Shown: positions 12,031-24,258 of the stretch, piece after piece | Layout: every line of letters starts with the position of its first letter | How positions within the stretch are numbered: position 1 is the first letter of the stretch | From: Perca fluviatilis | Taxonomy: Eukaryota; Chordata; Actinopteri; Perciformes; Percidae | DNA length: 64,000 nucleotides | NCBI RefSeq assembly: GCF_010015445.1 | Contig: NC_053112.1 | Location: 9,442,403-9,506,402 of the forward strand | Reading direction: 5' to 3' | Position numbers and translations under genes: made by a program | Notes under the pieces: generated by a model | What the model saw: the letters and a program-made list of their open reading frames with translations, nothing else | What the model was told of the DNA's origin: nothing | The model's database searches: none

Positions 12031-12699
12031 TTAAGGGGTTTTATTTCAGATCAGACCGTTGTTATTCTCACAGGTAACAGAATAATCCTGGGGGAAAAAG
12101 AAAAATCCTATCATAAATACGTAGAAGCAAATGTAAGAAATATTACAGCAAAACTCTAATATTACATAGATTTCACGTGTCAAAGGGTCCTTATACGCAC
12201 CACAGACGAAAAGAAAGTCCTCACAGGGATATTGATTTATGGATTCATTGTTTTTTGGGGTTACAAAAGGATCTCCTTGGAATGGTCAGTTATTGATTCA
12301 ATGAGTTATATAATCCAAAAGCCTAATGACATTTCCGTTTTTTGTTTGTTTGGTCAAAGCTTGGTTGAGTCCTGAAATAATCCATTCAGAAAATCAATGG
12401 ACAACAATTTGACTCATTTTGAAATCAAAAATGGCAAACTTTCAAACTCCAGCTTCTCAAATGTAAGAATTGGCTGATTTTCTCCGTTTTATGCATGCCT
12501 TATTGTAAACTGGACTGTAGGTCGCACAAAAGAAGGCATTTGAAGGCTTCACTGTGGGTTCTAGGAAGTTAAAAGTATGTTTCACTATTTTCAGACATTT
12601 TCTAGACTAAATCCTGATTAGCAGTGTCATTGATTATTCGAAAAAAAAGCAACAGTTATAAATGAGGGCAAACTAGAGCTGAAACCCTAATTTGGTTTA

Positions 12700-13090
12700 A
12701 AAATGAGCGATGTTTAAAAGGTTAACGTGCTTCTTTATTTAAGGTCGTGCAGCCTAATTGGGGCCCATAATGAGCCATTACGCACAAATAAAGGCTAAAT
12801 AAATTACACGTAGGGGTCAATTTCAGACCAAGCTCCTTTCAAACCTTTGTCTTTCTCGTTAACGGGACAAAAACCTGCCAGCTGATAATTCTTAAGAAAA
12901 AAAAAAAATGACCATGGAAATTGAGGAAATTAACCATAAATAGCTGTTTTCCACTGCGCGTAATTGTTCCTCCGGCCCGAGAACAGTTGTTTCCCACACC
13001 CATTCGTTTATAATTACACCCACACGCAGGTCCTAATGTGAGACAGCAGCTAAGACTGAGAACAAACAGCAGGAGCCACATTTACTAAAA
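12700..13090. promoter_or_regulatory. Candidate conserved non-coding block
   Basis: Clustered homeobox-type sites (gcctaattgggg, cataatgagccattacg) and a GATA site (cagctgataattc) in otherwise plain DNA about 2 kb past nkx2.3. Inference from motif density. Confidence 0.3.
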
Positions 13091-13429
13091 CATCTCCCAC
13101 TGGAACCTCCAGACCCCCGTTTACACTGAGAATGGGGTGGGAACAACTCCGATGACTGACAGGGGGGTTTGTTTTTTAGATAAAATGAGGAAGGAACAGC
13201 CACAAACAATGCTCTTCATGTTGTACTATTTTAAGTACAGAGATCTTCAACAGGGGCTCCGCGACCCATAAGTTGGTCGTCAGAGGTACTGTTTGATCAC
13301 GTTTTCATAGTTTTTTTTTTCTTCCAAAAATTAAATTATGTCCGGAAATATACAGTAACGTGAATCTAACACATTATTAGCAAAAAGAACATTTAAGTTA
13401 CACATTATTGATGATAGGCCTATTACAAA

Positions 13430-13870
13430 ATAGTCTGTTACAAGTAAAAGTCCTGCATTGAAAATGTTACTTAAGTAAAAGTATTAAAGTATCATCAGGA
13501 AAATATACTTAAAGTAATACAAGTAAAAGTACTCAATGCAGGAAAATCCTCCCATTTCAGAAACTGGAAACGATCCAAACAGTTGTGTGTTTAATGATCT
13601 AATCTAATGATATTGTTGGCTAGTTTAATTTATAATAAAACAACGTATTTTTATTAAGTACATGTGTTTTGTGTGCAGAAATCTTAATGTGCAAAGTAAC
13701 TAAAGCTGTCAGATTAATGTCTTGGAGTAAAAAGTACAATATGTCTCTCTGAGATGTAGCGGAGTAGAAGTAGAAAGTGGCGTGAAAAGAAAAGACTCTA
13801 GTAAAGTAGCTCAACATTTGTACTTACATACAGTACTTGAGTTAATGTACTTAGTTACATTCCACCACCA
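13430..13870 (+). repeat. AGTAAAAGTA-rich dispersed repeat, copy 2
   Basis: acaagtaaaagtcctgcatt, cttaagtaaaagtatt, and the end gagatgtagcggagtagaagtag match copy 1 (inverted) and copy 3. Confidence 0.75.
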
Positions 13871-14099
13871 TATGTGAATGTCAGTTTTCATCCATCCGGC
13901 CCAGTTTAATATGCAATTCAATCTTATACAATCTATGTAGTCCCTGCTCCGTCTCTCTTTTAACTAAGACCCCTGTTTTAAGGTATAGCTTCAAAATAAG
14001 TTATGTCCTGACTCCGTGATTAATTGTACTTTACGCACATTTTGTTGTTCCTCTCAATTAAAGCCGATTTATGAAGACCGGATAGAAGAAACAAACGTT

Positions 14100-14450
14100 A
14101 CTAAATGTCGCCGTTATCGGCAGTGATCAGTCCGTCTGTGCCGCTCCTCTCCGTGCCAGACAGCCGGTCTGTGCATGCGCCCAGATTGAGATCTGTCCGT
14201 CTGAGCTGTTAACCAGCTGATCTCCTGTTTGGGGACAAAACAACGTTAGAGTCCACCGGAGCAGCCCTAAAGCCTTCTCCTTACTAATGGGGATTAATTG
14301 AGAGGTAAACAGAGAGCTGATAATGGCTCCATGCGCCCCCGAGGTGCTGCCCGCACCGGCCGCAGGACAGAGACTGATGGAGGGAGGCAAATAAAGGCGA
14401 GACACAGAGGCGTCTGGCAGGTAAACACCACGGCCTCCCGGGCCGCCATC
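14100..14450. promoter_or_regulatory. Candidate conserved non-coding block
   Basis: GC-rich island with ggggattaattgag (homeobox), ggtaaacag (forkhead-like) and gctgataatgg (GATA) motifs. No protein-like frame. Regulatory role is inference. Confidence 0.3.
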
Positions 14451-15121
14451 AAGCGACAGTACTAATAAATACTAATAATTATATTAATAAAGAAGATCAA
14501 CAACAACAAGACAAAAAGAAGAAAATGTGATAGAAAGACTGACTGTTACACTAAAACATATAAATAAAGTAAATGTTGTTAGTCCACAGCAAGTCAGTTT
14601 CATCTTAAAAAGTTCTATTTAGTAACTTACTATTGTTATATTGTACAGCTATATTACTTGATGTTACTTTAGTCACTTATTGACACACTCTTTTCTTGTA
14701 CCTTTAATTAGGCTCTGAGCAACTGCAACTAAGCTATTTCCCAACTAAGTTTTCTGATTCTGATGCTGGAAAAAGTAAAATATATTATTATTATTATTTT
14801 TTTTTTTTTGTAAAAACACACATTACAGCCTATATTTCAAACCATATCTCCAATGGTATTTCAAACTACAACCTCAAACATTCACTCCAACAGTTGGAAA
14901 TTACATTTTCTGACAGGCTTAACAGGCTGCTATTGATTTCTGCAGGGCTGTGGTTTTGGTTTCAACTGTTACAGGTGTTCCTGTTATTGTGTCCACCCCC
15001 GGAATATAGATGAATAGTCATCTAGTCTCTGAATCTAAAAATGTATTCAAACTTCCTGACCTTCTAGTAATGTTAATACGATACTTTAGTGCTACTATGG
15101 CACTTATAGTACTGTTATCAC

Positions 15122-15394
15122 TAGGGCTGAGCTCCCCAAAATGATTGGATTCCGATTCACACGGTTTGAATTGATCGATTGGGGGAAATTTCTGCTGTAA
15201 ATTATACGAGCAAGAATATAATGCACCGGGTTAATGTGTACATTAATAATTGACCCCCAAACAGTTTGCTTAAAGTACTTTTCCATGGTGAAAAGGCATA
15301 TATTAAAAGATTGGTTTCAGGATTTTCTTAGTCGATATCAGATCAAACAAAGATCAATTTTAATTGGAGAATCGATTACTTTAACCAAGCCCTA
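15122..15394. mobile_element. hAT-like MITE (tagggctga...agcccta)
   Basis: Terminal TAGGGCTGAG and CAAGCCCTA, with internal inverted segments (attgatcgattggggga / aatcgattac). Flanks gttatcac and gttacact are at best a decayed 8-bp target duplication. Confidence 0.65.
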
Positions 15395-15429
15395 GTTACA
15401 CTAAGATTGATTTCTGCTCTCATATCTAT

Positions 15430-15840
15430 CCTAGCAGTATTCAGATTCTTTACTCAAGTAAAAGTGCCACATTTTAAAAACTCTCCATTACAAGAAAAAG
15501 TCCTGCATTCCAAAAGTAAAAGCCCAGAAGTATTATTAACAACATATCAAAAACTATAAAGAAAAACGAGTTGGATTATTTTATATTATGCCATTTGACT
15601 GACATGTCGGCAGTATTTTTACTGTTGTGGATCGTGGAGGTGGATCATTTTAATAACTTTATGTACTGTTAGAAAAAAAATCATGTTCCCTAAGTAGTCC
15701 ACTTTAAAAAGTACAATATTTAAGTATATATAGTAATATAAGTATGAAGTAGCAGGGAATGGAAATACACAAGTAAAATATATGTATTTCAAAGTTGTAC
15801 TTGATTACATAAACGTAGTTACATTCCAGCACTGCTAATA
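15430..15840 (+). repeat. AGTAAAAGTA-rich dispersed repeat, copy 3
   Basis: ctcaagtaaaagtgccac, caagaaaaagtcctgcattcc and the end cgtagttacattccagcact match the 13.4-kb copy. It runs directly into a CA array. Confidence 0.75.

Positions 15841-15930
<90 letters not shown>
15841..15930. repeat. (CA)n microsatellite
   Basis: About 44 pure CA units. Confidence 0.97.
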
Positions 15931-15931
<1 letters not shown>

Positions 15932-16634
15932 TGATTATTAAGTTCTGCAGGGACATACAATTGACATTTACATTCAGAGTTATGCACCATACCTAGAGAT
16001 TGCCATGGTTTTATTTCAGTTATCCTAATAGCTGGTTTGATTTGCATTGAGACATGATTTTATGGAAAGTACCCCATGCCAATCTGTAGGTATGGTGAAG
16101 GGCATGTGATGATGTGGGGGGGGGGTATGGTGAAGGGTATGTGATGATGTGGGGCTATTTTAATTCCAAAGGCCAAGGGAACTTTATCAGGATACATAGT
16201 ATCCTGGATCCATGAAATAACTGGCCTTTAAAAATAAACATCTGCCTGCCTCTATGGGAATTTAACATAGGGGTGGACTGACTTACGCCCCCTGTATTTT
16301 AAGGAAGAACATTTATTTATTTACGATACATTTTTCCTAATTATTTTAATTAAGGCATTAAGATCAAAGTCCAAAAGATGTTTTTTTATTCCTCTTTTTA
16401 GTCAACTTTAGCATGGGTTCATAAACTTATGAGCACCACTGTAAATAACACGAATCCATGTAAAAAAAAAAGAACATATGTTAAAACATACTAAAAAAGG
16501 GTAATGATAAAAAATGAAATATAGCCTATACACATCCATAATGTAAATAAAAACTAACCTAAAGACTTATTACTGCTGCCAGTGCTACTTCTCGGAGTAT
16601 GACACTAATCCTACCTAAAGGCCATTCGTTCTTA

Positions 16635-16965
16635 AAGGTAAAGGTACTTTATTGTCACGTACGCATACATGTAGCGAAATTCATTCTCTGCATTTAACCC
16701 ATCCCTCAAGGGAGCAGTGGGCAGCCATTTACAGCGCCCGGGGGACCAGCTCCAGATCTGAGCCGGTGCCTTGATCAAGGGCACTGACTGGAGAACCTAG
16801 TACATGTTTTTTTGATGGTGGGGGGGAAACCGGAGACCCGGAGGAAACCCACGCAAACATGGGGAGAACATACAAACTCCACTCCACTCCGGGACCATGA
16901 CCTGGATTTGAAGCCAGAACCTTCTTGCCGTGAGGCCACAGTGATAACCAGTGGGCCAGCATGCT
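16635..16965 (-). mobile_element. SINE/LINE-tail type retroposon
   Basis: ggtactttattgtcacgta, gcgaaattcattctctgcat and tttaacccatccc, then cccacgcaaacatggggaga and a degenerate gene-like tail. A relative lies at 37515-37703 (tttaacccatcctaa, cagtgccttgctcagggaca). Common in percomorph genomes; family not named. Confidence 0.6.
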
Positions 16966-17257
16966 GTCTTACACAGACATACAAACTTGCGACACAGTTT
17001 TTATTGTTTGCTCCATCTGTTAGCTTGCTGATCTGTTTACACTCCACCCAACAGCTAACCACAGCTGCTCTCCGACTCTCTGCCCGGTCAAACAGACACC
17101 AGTCATCAGTGGTACTGTACACTGTGCGTGCATGAGGGTGCGTTTGATTTTCATACTTGGATTTGTTGAATCTCTCTTAGATTCTTTTCAAGATTGACTG
17201 TATTATTAATTCAAAGTATTCTTTTTGATGTCAACAACATTAGTGTGTATTAAATAC

Positions 17258-20022
17258 TTAAAGGTCCCATGACATGGTGCTCTTTGGATGCTTTTATATA
17301 GACGTTAGTGGTCCCCTAATACTGTATCTGAAGTCTCTTTTATATAGACCTTAGTGGTCCCCTAATACTGTATCTGAAGTCTCTTTTATATAGACCTTAG
17401 TGGTCCCCTAATACTGTATCTGAAGTCTCTTTTATATAGACCTTACTGGTCCCCTAATACTGTATCTGAAGTCTCTTTTATATAGACCTTAGTGGTCCCC
17501 TAATAATACTGTATCTGAAGTCTCTTTTATATAGACCTTACTGGTCCCCTAATACTGTATCTGAAGTCTCTTTTTTTACTTGACCTTAGTGGTCCCCTAA
17601 TACTGTATCTGAAGTCTCTTTTATATAGGCCTTAGTGGTCCCCTAATACTGTATCTGAAGTCTCTTTTATATAGACCTTAGTGATCCCCTAATACTGTAT
17701 CTGAAGTCTCTTTTATATAGACCTTACTGGTCCCCTAATACTGTATCTGCAGTCTCTTTTATATAGGCCTTAGTGGTCCCCTAATACTGTATCTGAAGTC
17801 TCTTTTATATAGACCTTACTGGTCCCCTAATACTATATCTGCGAGTCTCTTTTATATAGACCTTAGTGGTCCCCTAATACTGTATCTGAAGTCTCTTTTA
17901 TATAGACCTTACTGGTCCCCTAATACTATATCTGAAGTCTCTTTTATATAGGCCTTAGTGGTCCCCTAATACTGTATCTGAAGTCTCTTTTATATAGACC
18001 TTACTGGTCCCCTAATACTGTATCTGAAGTCTCTTTTATATAGACCTTAGTGGTCCCCTAATACTGTATCTGAAGTCTCTTTTATATAGACCTTACTGGT
18101 CCCCTAATACTGTATCTGGAGTCTCTTTTATATAGACCTTAGTGGTCCCCTAATACTGTATCTGAAGTCTCTTTTATATAGGCCTTAGTGGTCCCCTAAT
18201 ACTGTATCTGAAGTCTCTTTTATATAGGCCTTAGTGGTCCCCTAATACTGTATCTGAAGTCTCTTTTATATAATAGACCCTTATGTCCCCTAATACTACT
18301 GTATCTGAAGTCTCTTTTATATAGACCTTAGTGGTCCCCTAATACTGTATCTGAAGTCTCTTTTATATAGACCTTACTGGTCCCCTAATACTGTATCTGA
18401 AGTCTATTTTATATAGGCCTTAGTGGTCCCCTAATACTGTATCTGAAGTCTATTTTATATAGACCTTACTGGTCCCCTAATACTGTATCTGAAGTCTCTT
18501 TTATATAGGCCTTAGTGGTCCCCTAATACTGTATCTGAAGTCTCTTTTATATAGACCTTACTGGTCCCCTAATACTGTATCTTAAGTCTCTTTTATATAG
18601 ACCTTAGTGGTCCCCTAATACTGTATCTGAAGTCTCTTTTATATAGACCTTACTGGTCCCCTAATACTGTATCTGAAGTCTCTTTTATATAGACCTTAGT
18701 GGTCCCCTAATACTGTATCTGAAGTCTCTTTTATATAGGCCTTAGTGGTCCCCTAATACTGTATCTGAAGTCTCTTTTATATAGACCTTAGTGGTCCCCT
18801 AATACTGTATCTGAAGTCTCTTTTATATAGACCTTAGTGGTCCCCTAATACTGTATCTGAAGTCTCTTTTATATAGACCTTAGTGGTCCCCTAATACTGT
18901 ATCTGAAGTCTCTTTTATATAGACATTAGTGGTCCCCTAATACTGTATCTGAAGTCTCTTTTATATAGACCTTAGTGGTCCCCTAATACTGTATCTGAAG
19001 TCTCTTTTATAGACCTTGACCTTAGTGGTCCCCTAATACTGTATCTGAAGTCTCTTTTATATAGACCTTAGTGGTCCCCTAATACTGTATCTGAAGTCTC
19101 TTTTATATAGACCTTACTGGTCCCCTAATACTATATCTGAAGTCTCTTTTATATAGACCTTAGTAGTCCCCTAATACTGTATCTGAAGTCTCTTTTATAT
19201 AGACCTTACTGGTCCCCTAATACTGTATCTGAAGTCTCTTTATATGACAAAACCTTAGTGGTCCCCTAATACTGTATCTGAAGTCTCTTTTATATAGGCC
19301 TTAGTGGTCCCCTAATACTGTATCTGAAGTCTCTTTTATATAGGCCTTAGTGGTCCCCTAATACTGTATCTGAAGTCTCTTTTATATAGACCTTAGTGGT
19401 CCCCTAATACTGTATCTGAAGTCTCTTTTATATAGACCTTAGTGGTCCCCTAATACTGTATCTGAAGTCTCTTTTATATAGACCTTACTGGTCCCCTAAT
19501 ACTGTATCTGAAGTCTCTTTTATATAGGCCTTAGTGGTCCCCTAATACTGTATCTGAAGTCTCTTTTATATAGGCCTTAGTGGTCCCCTAATACTGTATC
19601 TGAAGTCTCTTTTATATAGACCTTAGTGGTCCCCTAATACTGTATCTGAAGTCTCTTTCCAGAAATTCAGCCTTGGTGCAGAATTTCAGCCAGTCCACAA
19701 TTAGCTTTCCTTAGTATGTGCCATTCCTTGACCAACTTCTACTTTGCTCGTTTGAAAGCCATGATGTCTCTCTATTTCTCATGGGTGGGCCAAATTCTCT
19801 GGGTGGGCAAAGCAGAGAAAGGGGAGGTAACCTTTCCCCTTATGACCTCATAAGGAGAAGATTCCAGATCGGCCCATCTGAGCTTTCATTTTCTCAAAGG
19901 CAGAGCAGGATACCCAGGGCTCGGTTTACACCTATCACCATTTCTAGCCACTGGGGGACCATAGGCATATTAATGTTTAAAAAAATTAATAAAGAGAAAT
20001 GTTCATGCCATGGGACCTTTAA
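17258..20022 (+). mobile_element. TTAA-flanked MITE (family T1) carrying a giant internal minisatellite
   Basis: Begins TTAAAGGTCCCATGACATG and ends CATGCCATGGGACCTTTAA: terminal inverted repeats bounded by TTAA. The right part (19656-20022: agaaattcagccttggtgca...) is shared with copies at 41405-42050 and 62616-63668. About 2.37 kb of it is tandem repeat. Confidence 0.85.
17290..19658 (+). repeat. 46-bp minisatellite, about 51 units
   Basis: The unit reads tatctgaagtctctttta, then tatagaccttagtggtccc, then ctaatactg. Main variants are GACCTTAG, GACCTTAC and GGCCTTAG. TTAC and TTAG units alternate over parts of the array, a 92-bp higher-order period. There are no unique spacers, so it is not a CRISPR array. 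Confidence 0.95.
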
Positions 20023-20431
20023 AGGAATCATGCTCGGTGTTTGTAATGTTTTCTTAACACCAGCTCAGACCAGTTTGAAATGACCATTTATTTCCCCAAT
20101 ATATGATTTGTTGAATCTCTCTCAGATTGTTTTCAAGAAGGTTTCCACACAGATGTGAGTTTCATTTGAGTTTCGGGGGAACAGTGTGAGGGATTGCACG
20201 GTCTCCAGGATCCAACGGTGGCACACAAGTCACTGTGATGTCCTCAGTGATATGCTGTATGCACATTTACACGAGCACAGGCTCCTAATCTCTTTATCTA
20301 ACCTTGATTTGTTACAAAACAATCTGTGTTTTACATCTCTACTCTGGGGGTGTTTCCAACTGCTTATCATTCATTCTAACATATTCTTTCCGATTTCAAC
20401 AACAGAGACAACTTTTGGGTGTATTAAATGC

Positions 20432-20874
20432 TTAAAGGGATACGCCACCGTTTGTTGAAATAGGGCTTATCACGGTCTACCCTGGCTGTAGATTGTTATT
20501 CTTATTCTTTATTTATAAAGGACAACACACATTAATCAACATTTCTGTAAATGTGCCAGTGTTAGCCAGCCGGCTAATTTTCAACTGCAGTCCTTATGGC
20601 TAGATGAATTTAGAAAGGTGGGCCAACGCATTCTTTGTCTCAGTGCAAGTAATTAGGTTGTTTTTTTTGTCTTTTGTTGGCTCACTTTTACTCACAACAT
20701 GCTAAACGGCACCATAGGATTCCATTCACTACGCTAAGCTAACTAGCAGCGGCGCTGCCGCTGTTGCACCGGATTAAAACAATGCATGCACAAAAACTGC
20801 GTTGGCCCACCTATCTACAGCTAGGGGAGACCGTGATAAGCTCTATTTCAACAAACGGTGGCGTATCCCTTTAA
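20432..20874. mobile_element. MITE with ~60-bp terminal inverted repeats, TTAA at both ends
   Basis: Left arm TTAAAGGGATACGCCACC...GGTCTACCCTGGCTGTAG. The right arm (20815-20874) is its reverse complement with a few mismatches. A LINE/SINE tail (about 20496-20600, minus) is inserted inside; it matches 21345-21435 in opposite orientation. Confidence 0.85.
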
Positions 20875-21279
20875 ACTTGGATCATCACTGATCAGTAAAC
20901 ACATCACCCATCCTGAAGGGAGATCCAGCGATGCTGATCGACACATTATTGGGATTTTGCTCTAAAAACATGGACACAAAGTAACACTTAACTATTAAAA
21001 TAAACCATTACACCATTACACATAAACATTACACTATTTACGACTAAGATCTGTAAATTCAGCATGTGAAAGTTTGGATTTGGATACCATTGCTATCTGA
21101 ATCTCCTGTTAATATTTGTTTTAAACAAAGATTATTTATTATCATGCGTTTTCAAACCCATCAGTTTTTTTATTTTTATATAAATTGCAATGGAATGTAA
21201 TTTGAGTTGTTGTAAACAAGACAAGAATGTAATGTGATCTTATCTAGTGCACACATGTATTTATATTTGTATTTAATGT

Positions 21280-21440
21280 CATGCTCATGTTAGGAGGCCT
21301 ATCATTGTTTTTAAGGGAGCCTGTTGTAACTGTATCTGGCCAGGGACTGCAGATGAAAACTAGCCTTCTGGCTAATTCTGGCATATTTACAGAAATGTTT
21401 ATTAATATGCACTGTCCCTGACAAATAAAGATACAATTAA
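21280..21440 (+). mobile_element. 3' tail of a retroposon
   Basis: ggccagggactgcagatgaa, gccttctggctaattctgg and atttacagaaatgtttatt, ending gacaaataaagataca. The same tail lies inverted at 20496-20600. Only the 3' end is present, as in 5'-truncated LINEs or SINEs. Confidence 0.6.
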
Positions 21441-21989
21441 ATTAACAGTACGTTTTATATATTGGGGAACTAAAATGGTAATCCCAAACTGGTCTGAGCT
21501 GGTATTAGAGAAAAAAACATTACAAACACCAGCCGAGCAGTCTGTCAAAGACTTTCTAGATCAGGTCTAATTAAGACTTTTTCTCCAATTAATTATTTCT
21601 TTGTTAGTTTATACGCACGATTGTGGAAAACTGAGCGGGAAATTCTCAAAAGTTATCAGTTATCAAAAGTATTTTCAGACTGTTTTCATCATTAACGTGT
21701 ACAGAAGAAGCTTTGTGGGGAGCTTAAAACTGATTTTAGAAAAATATATTGTTGCTTAAAGGTATGTCACCGAATATATGACATAACATAACCCAAAACA
21801 TGTTTAATGATCTCATTTCTAAAAACATTAAAGCTCAAAATGTGTTACACCTGCGAGCTTTACATGTTTGATGACACATTTTCTATTCAAATGTTCAAAA
21901 AGTAGCTCTTCACATATTAATTTCAAAATAAAAACGTCACCAGTTTACATTCAGTTCTTGCATTATCAGCTAGTCCCCATCACATTATG

Positions 21990-22507
21990 TTAAAGTGCTC
22001 ATATTATGCTCATTTTCTTGTTCATAATTGTATTTAGAGGTTATATCAAAATAGGTTTACATGATTTCATTTTCAAAAAACACCATATCTTTGTTGTACT
22101 GCACATTGCTGCAGCTCCTCTTTTCACCTTGTGTGTTGAGCTTTCTGTTTTAGCTACAGAGTGAGACGTCTCACTTCTTCTGTTCAATCTTTGTTGGGAG
22201 TCGCACTTGCACAGTAGCTAGGTAAGGACTACTAGCCAGTCAGAAGCAGAGTATGAGGGCGTGCCATGCTAGCAGCTAGGCGAGCATTATAACGTGTTCC
22301 AAAGTGACCACGTCTGTCTCTGAAGTAAAGGCTGGACTACAATAGAGCTGTTTGGAGCAGTTGGTGAACAGTGTTTTCTGTTGGAGATGGTAAGTCCCTT
22401 TGGGGGGGACTTTGGGCTTTTTCACTTTGTAAACCTATAACGTGCACAAAAATGATATATAACACAATAAAGGAAAGGGGAAAAAGCCAAAAAGCATAAT
22501 ATGAGCA
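21990..22507 (+). mobile_element. TTAA-type MITE family T2 (single-unit copy)
   Basis: Begins TTAAAGTGCTCATATTATGC and ends GCATAATATGAGCAC. It contains one copy (about 22208-22275) of the segment that is tandemly amplified at 51387-52083. A partial relative is at 27716-27860. Confidence 0.85.
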
Positions 22508-22928
22508 CATAATTCTGTTAAAACCTAAAACGTAGATTATGTCTCTTAACTCTAATATGGATACTGAGGCTTTAGTTGTTATTGCACTCATTACACAAGT
22601 TCAAACTAAGTCATGTGGTAATGCTTCTCGTCTTTTTGTATCTCGATCAGTTTGGAGAGTGTCTCCTGGCTCGCTCTGTCATAACACCCACATGTTGGTG
22701 CAGGAGGTGCAGTCATTTGCTGCTTACTGTATGATTGGTCATTACGGAGCAACACTCCTCCGCCCCCCCCCCCATCAGAGGACGACCAGCCGCTCAGGCT
22801 GCAGAGCGGAGGACCGACAGGCCCAGACAGGCTGCATTCACACACAGAGACTCCTCAGCTCATGGCAGAGGGATCTGAGCTTACAGCAGAGGCTCTTACT
22901 GCTCCAACAAAGGTTTAGTTTCAACATT

Positions 22929-22930
<2 letters not shown>

Positions 22931-23006
<76 letters not shown>
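22931..23006. repeat. (CA)n microsatellite
   Basis: About 38 pure CA units. Confidence 0.97.
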
Positions 23007-23007
<1 letters not shown>

Positions 23008-23009
23008 TA

Positions 23010-23935
23010 TAACCGGGGATTCTGGGGGTCATCCCCTAGAAAAGTTTGAGAGTCTTAATCTCAAAATCTTAATTTCCTGCGTTCAAAGAAATAAATCCGT
23101 AAAATGTTAAGTTAAAGTTCTGGCAGCATATTACCCAGACTTTGCTGTAATAATAATAAAAAAAAAAAAAACGGAAATTATGTGTGTAGCTACAGTTAAA
23201 ATACAGAACATTTTTCTTTTAGGCCTACATAAACATTCTCTTATACGAAGCTGCCTAGTTAGAAATCTTCTGAAAACGTTGAAGAAAACTTCAAAAATGT
23301 CCAAAAAAGGGCGACAAACATCGAAAAACAACATTGGAAAAAAAATAAACGTCATAAAAGGTCGGAAAATGCGACAAAAACGCAAAAGAAATCCCCAAAA
23401 ATGTCTTAAAAAAGTTCCCTCTGCACGCAATAGGACAGCGCTACAACCAGGCAGAGCAACGAAGAAGATAGCGGAGCTAGTCGATAGATTAAACCATCTT
23501 CCTTTTTTTAAGAATGACTTCAGTGCCGTTCTTTGTTCTTTCCTCAAAGAAAAGCTGAACTCCAAGTCTTACAGAGTCGCGGCCAAAGCCGATTCCAAAG
23601 GCCGCTGTTCGCCAGCAGCAGCAGCCATCTTCTTTGTTTTCAAGTAGCGGGGAATTCACACAACGTCGTAACTCTGCCGTCATTATGTTAAGCCCGCCCA
23701 CCGACTCTATACACGATGTGATTGGCCTGACAAGAATTTGGTTTTTCCAGCTCGGAGAGTTGCTAGACGTACTCTAGCGGCAGCCAATGTAATTTGCACC
23801 CGCGACACACGTCAAAAAACAGTGACAACATGGATTTAATCTCCCAAAACCAATCATATTTTTTGAGTGGGACAAATCTACCTCTTCTAAATATTGGGGG
23901 GGTCCCTTGCATCCCCCAAGAAATCTACGCCTATG
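23010..23935. repeat. Probable decayed transposon-derived block
   Basis: Bounded by ggggtcatcccctag near 23026 and gggggggtcccttgcatccc near 23900, with an internal AAAAACG/GCGACAAAAAC-rich stretch (23280-23400). The 155-codon frame at 23180-23647 is Lys-rich low-complexity translation without recognisable domains. Origin uncertain. Confidence 0.35.
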
Positions 23936-23960
23936 GCTACAACAGCTGCTTCATCTTCTA

Positions 23961-24258
23961 TCACTACTACTGTTCATGGCCTGCTACAGGGCCCCTAGGG
24001 CACTACTACTGTTCATGGCCTGCTACAGGGCCCCTAGGGCACTACTACTGTTCATGGCCTGCTACAGGGCCCCTAGGGCACTACTACTGTTCATGGCCTG
24101 CTACAGGGCCCCTAGGGCACTACTACTGTTCATGGCCTGCTACAGGGCCCCTAGGGCACTACTACTGTTCATGGCCTGCTACAGGGCCCCTAGGGCACTA
24201 CTACTGTTCATGGCCCTGCTACAGGGCCCCTAGGGCACTACTACTGTTCATGGCCTGT
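23961..24258 (+). repeat. 39-bp minisatellite, about 7.6 units
   Basis: Unit cactactactgttcatgg + cctgctacagggcccctaggg, almost identical between units. Because 39 is divisible by 3, two frames stay open and translate as 13-residue repeats (YYCSWPATGPLGH in one). The frame breaks at the last unit, where one extra C is inserted (about 24213). Confidence 0.95.

Larger units (their letters stand above)
20027..21545. mobile_element. Inverted-repeat-bounded element containing a nested MITE
   Basis: Arms at about 20033-20105 (gctcggtgtttgtaatg, cagctcagaccagtttg, ttccccaatata) and, inverted, about 21460-21538 (tattggggaac, caaactggtctgagctg, cattacaaacacc). The interior holds the 20432-20874 MITE and a LINE-tail fragment. 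Class unknown. Confidence 0.6.

Noticed and set aside
17290..19658. Regularly spaced direct repeats considered as a CRISPR array
   Set aside because: Units are contiguous 46-mers without unique spacers, in a vertebrate MITE; no cas genes.
23180..23647. 155-codon Lys-rich open frame
   Set aside because: Composition follows AAAAACG-type repeats and lies within a repeat-like block; no recognisable domain.
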